From: a virus
Strand: one strand, 5' to 3'
DNA length: 57,441 bases
IMG/VR virus record: IMGVR_UViG_3300020445_001222
Span: 1-57,441 of that record
The notes under the pieces are model-generated. The model was not told where the DNA came from and made no database searches. It worked only from the letters and a program-made list of their open reading frames with translations. A program made the translations under genes and the position numbers. Every line of letters begins with the position of its first letter. Position 1 is the stretch's first letter. This document shows, one piece after another, positions 53,720 through 57,441 of the stretch.

Positions 53720-56700
53720 AAAATATCAGGAATAGTTCTGAATAATTCTTTTGAGTTAGTATTAACTATTCTGTTCTTTAGAACCATTTGATGTACCTTA
53801 TCAGATCTTAAATAATCTGCAAGTTTGTTACTATCTTCTTCCGAAGATGTTTTTATAATAACTGTAGATCCACTGATAGCATGATCATATGGTTTAATAC
53901 GAACTTGTCCAAAACCTTGTCCACCATATTTACTATTCATTACAACTCCATGTTGATTAACACAACAAGTATACTGAGACTTATCAACATTAGTAACTTG
54001 CATCTCTCCATTTTTACCACCCATTGTGGTTATCATAGGATACTCCCCCTCAATCAACTGATTTAAGTTCAAATCTCCACGTTGATAACGATGTCCCATA
54101 TTGTTAGGAACATCTGAAACAAAATCTGGATTAGTAAATCTAATGCAAGTATCAGCAGTAATTTGAATATTCTTTACTGTACCATCAAGATAGGTTAATT
54201 TTGTTGTACCAGTATACCCACGTTTCCATGTACAGATACATGTTTCTGTCATTGATATAGATGGAAATGTATCAGGAGATAATGCTTCAATAGAAACAAT
54301 ACCTGGTGTTGAAAACAAAGTTCTTCTAAACTTTGATGTGGATTTGGCAAAGTGTTTTGATCTGATTACTTCTGATACATAATCAGACCTATTCATTGCA
54401 TTTAGATAGAAATGTGTATCTAAAGTTTTTGCACATCCACCTGTGGTTGCACCTGTTACTGTAGATGTATCCGTATATGGTGGATTGCCAACTGTCGCAC
54501 TAAATTGCATATTGTAATTAGAAAGATCGTCAGTTACATTAATTTTAGCATTAATCTGCTTTATTGCATAGTGATGTGTAGGATCATTCTCCCATACCAC
54601 TATATCATCAGGTTCCCAATCCTTATTCTCTATTGCATATAAAGAATGAAGTCCAGAGGGATCTCCATGTATATACAACTTTTCAGTTGTATACTTTTTT
54701 AAAGGAATTATTCTATCAAGAATATCTAATGAAAGTGTCTTTTGATTCTTCCTAGTAGTTGCAAGTTTCTGTAAAGTTCCACATTCATCTTTAGACATAG
54801 AATGTTCTATATCTACAATCCCTTGATCGATTCTATTAATCCATGATTTAGGTATAACCTTCTGATCTAAACAAGTCTTAATAATACCAGTAGTATCTCC
54901 TGTATCATGTTTATAATATTCTGAATTAAGAATACTATCCACACTTTTAGGTGTTGATTTATTCTTAATCATATGAAAGATGACTAATCCTATTCTCTCC
55001 ATATATGCTTGAATAGTCTCTGTCTTCTGTGCTATCTCAGACTTATCATAGTGTGTAGAAAATTTAGATGAACTGGTAAGTTTCTTATTACTCTTTGCGT
55101 TAGCATTGTTCTCATTTACTGTAAAAGAACTCCATGAAGATAACTTTGCACTCTTCTGAAAGTTATCAAATTCAATGTCTCCTAACTTAAGAAAATCTAA
55201 TTGAGATACAATACCTGATATTAAAGATACTGCACTGTCTACATCATTAGATAAGATTTCATTTAGACGTTCTGGAGTTACTTCTTCAAAATCAGAGAAG
55301 TATTCAAAGATAGGAACTAAATCAAGAAGTTCATACTCAGATTCTGTTAACTCATGATTCAAATCACATGCAGTAAAATACATGTTTCTGATTGTAGTAA
55401 AACAACGTTCTGGACAAAAATCAATTACATCCCAAGAGTTTCTCTTTGTGGATCCACCACGAAAAGCAAACTGTGTCCATTGTTCTCTTGATGATCCTTC
55501 TGCACAATTCATAACAGTATCAATACCTTCTGCAGTTAAACCAAGAACATTTGCAGTTTTAGTTAAAATAACTGTAGATGTATTAGTATCAATATGTGAT
55601 CGGATTGTATCAGAATTTTCTCTAGTATCTGAAGTTACAACTAATGGTTTAAATCTTGTTGATTTAAAATAATCTACAAGTGCATGACATGATGCCATAG
55701 AAGGCAAAGTTATCATTATATGTCTAGAATTCTTTAATATTCTTTTGTTATACTTTATTCCATCTTGAGTAAAAACTTTACTCATAAATTCATCAACTAA
55801 TATTGGTTCAACAAAATCATCTTCATCCTTGTTTACCCTAAAAATGTTACCCATCGCATCAGGATCATCTCCATACAAATCTTGATATTTACTAGACTCA
55901 TACTTTGCAAGAATCAATCTCATCTGTGGAGAATTTGCATACTCTTTTATACCTTGCAGTCTATACAACTGCTCCTCAAAGTATGAATATACAAATCTAA
56001 ATCTAGGAAAATCCTCTAAGATTTTATTTGCAGTTCCTGAGACATACAATACTTTTGTATCAAAGTGATCTCTAAGACTTATCCATTGATCTCCCTCATA
56101 TCCAAGATGTGCTTCATCAAATACTATCAGATCAATATTACAAGGTAAGTTTTTATATCTGTTAGGAGCTTGAATAGTTGAATATAAAACTATCTGTTTA
56201 TTAGTTCCCATCCAATACTCTATCTCACTCTTAAACTGATCTACCTCTCCATCACGAATATCAATGAATACAATATTATCAAAGTTTTTAAACTCTTGGG
56301 AATCATCTCTCCATGATTGTTTAGGAGAGTTTCTATATGAAACAACTAAGGATACTTTAACACCACTCTCTACAATAGAGGAAAGAACCATTGTAGATTT
56401 ACCTGCACGACACTTAGCAAATAACAAATACTCTTTCCATTCATCCCATGTTGAAGTTATCTCAGATACAAACTCTTCCTGATGTTTGCGAAGTTTACGA
56501 TATTCTTTTTCCTCTACATTATCTGTAAAGAACTCTTCTTCAATAAGATCCTTAACAACGTCGATACTTAAACCATAACCTTCTTCAATTCTAAAGGTCT
56601 CTCTACCAGTTTGTGTAATACCACGTTGTTTTTTTAACCATCTATGTATCTTATGATCTCTACCATCAAAATCTGTCCACCATCCTCTCTTTATTCTTGC

Positions 56701-56835
56701 ACTACCAACTGCTGCTAAATCTTGCTTTGACTTACCATAATCTCTACCTTTATGTCTATCTTTATATGTGGTTGTGGTTTCTCCTAAACCAAAGGCAGAC
56801 GGATTACCTTTAAACCCGTCAAGGTAAATGTTCAT
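53716..56835 (-). CDS. DEAH helicase fused to methyltransferase motif IV/target-recognition half, possible GIY-YIG-like N-terminus
   Basis: 1,039 aa. Residues 1-85 (GLGETTTTYKDRHKGR, KIHRWLKKQR...GRETF) resemble the second half of a T5orf172/GIY-YIG domain, with R27, H64 and E79 as candidate active residues; this is uncertain. A superfamily 2 helicase follows: RKHQEEFV Q-like motif, Walker A CRAGKST (142-148), FDEAH box (239-243), SGTANKI motif III and a degenerate WTQFAFRGG motif VI near 458. The catalytic VGNPPYTD of an N6-adenine methyltransferase is at about 782-789, followed by a target-recognition-like region. No motif I is present here; it is supplied by the next gene. Confidence 0.78.
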   Translation of the reverse strand: MNIYLDGFKGNPSAFGLGETTTTYKDRHKGRDYGKSKQDLAAVGSARIKRGWWTDFDGRDHKIHRWLKKQRGITQTGRETFRIEEGYGLSIDVVKDLIEEEFFTDNVEEKEYRKLRKHQEEFVSEITSTWDEWKEYLLFAKCRAGKSTMVLSSIVESGVKVSLVVSYRNSPKQSWRDDSQEFKNFDNIVFIDIRDGEVDQFKSEIEYWMGTNKQIVLYSTIQAPNRYKNLPCNIDLIVFDEAHLGYEGDQWISLRDHFDTKVLYVSGTANKILEDFPRFRFVYSYFEEQLYRLQGIKEYANSPQMRLILAKYESSKYQDLYGDDPDAMGNIFRVNKDEDDFVEPILVDEFMSKVFTQDGIKYNKRILKNSRHIMITLPSMASCHALVDYFKSTRFKPLVVTSDTRENSDTIRSHIDTNTSTVILTKTANVLGLTAEGIDTVMNCAEGSSREQWTQFAFRGGSTKRNSWDVIDFCPERCFTTIRNMYFTACDLNHELTESEYELLDLVPIFEYFSDFEEVTPERLNEILSNDVDSAVSLISGIVSQLDFLKLGDIEFDNFQKSAKLSSWSSFTVNENNANAKSNKKLTSSSKFSTHYDKSEIAQKTETIQAYMERIGLVIFHMIKNKSTPKSVDSILNSEYYKHDTGDTTGIIKTCLDQKVIPKSWINRIDQGIVDIEHSMSKDECGTLQKLATTRKNQKTLSLDILDRIIPLKKYTTEKLYIHGDPSGLHSLYAIENKDWEPDDIVVWENDPTHHYAIKQINAKINVTDDLSNYNMQFSATVGNPPYTDTSTVTGATTGGCAKTLDTHFYLNAMNRSDYVSEVIRSKHFAKSTSKFRRTLFSTPGIVSIEALSPDTFPSISMTETCICTWKRGYTGTTKLTYLDGTVKNIQITADTCIRFTNPDFVSDVPNNMGHRYQRGDLNLNQLIEGEYPMITTMGGKNGEMQVTNVDKSQYTCCVNQHGVVMNSKYGGQGFGQVRIKPYDHAISGSTVIIKTSSEEDSNKLADYLRSDKVHQMVLKNRIVNTNSKELFRTIPDIL

Positions 56836-57017
56836 TGTCTCCTAATAAAAAACACGTGGGATGTTAGTTCTTTCTTCGGTTGCGAACCGAGAGGCACATC
56901 CATCTCCTCGTTTATTGGTGGAGGAAAACAAAACTGAGGGGACAGTGCATTACCTTAACATCATGTCTCTGCTTCTAAGTCAGAGTAGTTAGGAACCTCG
57001 TTTGTTTTCCTGTAAAT
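56836..57017 (-). other. Structured leader RNA of the helicase/methyltransferase operon
   Basis: About 175 nt between the promoter and the ATG, with no reading frame. A perfect 10-bp inverted repeat, GGAAAACAAA (56923-56932) with TTTGTTTTCC (57001-57010), is extended by GAGG/CCTC and encloses a CTCTG/CAGAG hairpin (56967-56985). Nearer the gene is a TCGGTT/AACCGA hairpin (56876-56890). CCTCGTTT occurs twice (56906, 56996), allowing alternative pairing. It does not match any riboswitch I know. Confidence 0.55.
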
Positions 57018-57045
57018 ATTATAGCATTAAAAAACCCCCTGTAAA
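57018..57045 (-). promoter_or_regulatory. Promoter TTTACA-16-TATAAT nested in a terminator
   Basis: -10 at 57018-57023, preceded by TGC (extended -10), and -35 at 57040-57045 in the loop and stem edge of the terminator 57031-57050. Confidence 0.7.
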
Positions 57046-57050
57046 GGGGG
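57031..57050 (-). terminator. Intrinsic terminator after the CP12 / 89-aa pair
   Basis: CCCCCT / AGGGGG stem with 4-nt loop and T6 on the minus strand. Confidence 0.85.
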
Positions 57051-57062
57051 TTGTGACACTTT

Positions 57063-57332
57063 TTAAACTGTCTTAGATCTTCGCATTCTTGTCTTACTTT
57101 CAGTGTAATTTACAGGTGCCCATTCAACTTCCTTTGATTTGGTTTTTCTTAAATTAGCACTCTCTTTTTTTACAAAGGTACTAGACTCTTCCCTAACATT
57201 TTTTGCAAGGGATTGTCCACCATTTAATTCTTTCTCAACTGTTGGTGATTCAAACTGTTTTAGATAACCTTTTCTACTAAAAAGTTTATTCGATTGTACA
57301 GCATCCTCAGATGTTATTGGTTCATCATTCAT
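57063..57332 (-). CDS. 89-aa basic hypothetical protein
   Basis: MNDEPITSEDAVQSNKLFSR, then a Lys/Glu/Ser-rich disordered body and a basic end (SKTRMRRSKTV). No recognised family. It overlaps the CP12-like stop (ATGAATGA), so it is coupled to that gene, and its last codons lie in a copy of the 3' palindrome (57053). Confidence 0.65.
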   Translation of the reverse strand: MNDEPITSEDAVQSNKLFSRKGYLKQFESPTVEKELNGGQSLAKNVREESSTFVKKESANLRKTKSKEVEWAPVNYTESKTRMRRSKTV

Positions 57333-57441
57333 CGTATACTCTACACTCTAATGCGTCTGGATGGTTGTCACAATAAATTTCAAGTTTTGAATCTTGATGT
57401 CTTGTATGCCAGTCATTAATGGTAGCACCACCTTCATTCTC
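57325..57441 (-). CDS. cp12: CP12-like Calvin-cycle inhibitor, C-terminal end (runs off the right edge)
   Basis: Only the last 38 residues are in the window. They end YCDNHPDALECRVYDE, which matches the CP12 C-terminus (Cys-x7-Cys redox pair followed by RVYD/E) that inserts into the GAPDH active site. CP12 bridges GAPDH and phosphoribulokinase and switches off the Calvin cycle; cyanophages carry it to direct carbon into NADPH and nucleotide synthesis. The first part (NEGGATINDWHTRHQDSK) is less conserved. Confidence 0.75.
   Translation of the reverse strand, partial: ENEGGATINDWHTRHQDSKLEIYCDNHPDALECRVYDE

Noticed and set aside
56836-57017. Glutamine (glnA-type) or SAM riboswitch
   Set aside because: Such elements would fit a cyanophage or a methyltransferase gene, but the conserved core of the glutamine type and of the SAM classes I know are not present. 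Left as an unclassified structured leader.

Overview
The window looks like part of the genome of a T4-like cyanophage (a myovirus of marine picocyanobacteria). The evidence is an AT-rich sequence with almost every gene on the minus strand, a T4-order morphogenesis block (gp25, gp6, a gp7-like giant, gp8, a DUF4815-type fibre/baseplate protein, gp13, gp14, gp15, gp16, gp17), T4-type late promoters (NATAAATA), and host-derived metabolic genes. The right edge carries the C-terminus of a CP12-like Calvin-cycle inhibitor, which points directly to a photosynthetic host.

Reading leftwards in the direction of transcription there are four regions. (1) 57441-46147: a tightly tiled early/metabolic operon. 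It runs CP12 - unknown - structured leader - helicase fused to methyltransferase motif IV - split methyltransferase motif X/I subunit - two Fe(II)/2OG oxygenases - micro-genes and a signal-peptide glycine-zipper protein - FAD-dependent tryptophan halogenase - three more Fe(II)/2OG oxygenases. Most junctions are ATGA, TAATG or TGATG overlaps. (2) 46146-44044: an island of opposite polarity with an HNH homing-type endonuclease and a 48-aa gene on the plus strand. They sit beside about 1 kb of non-coding DNA that holds about 13 copies of a 9-bp palindrome (CTCGTCGAG) and a separate cluster of TTGTACTTAT repeats. (3) 44043-34651: about 27 very small genes in short cassettes. Cassettes are punctuated by an imperfect palindrome at the gene 3' end, a C5/G5 hairpin terminator and a TATAAT box; in four cases a -35 hexamer lies inside the terminator loop. 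The block also contains a KxDG nucleotidyltransferase, a glycosyltransferase and an AbrB-like protein. (4) 34593-1: the late structural block, dominated by a 4,590-aa baseplate protein and ending in the N-terminal third of the large terminase.

The most unusual points are: the split and motif-permuted helicase/methyltransferase with a possible N-terminal GIY-YIG-like domain; the palindrome array next to the HNH gene; the family of at least 16 dispersed 3'-end palindromes joined to terminator-promoter units; the halogenase and five-oxygenase cluster; and an apparent +1 frame change in a small gene next to the terminase. No tRNA, rRNA, CRISPR array or insertion sequence was found. All calls come from reading motifs by eye; no database search was run.
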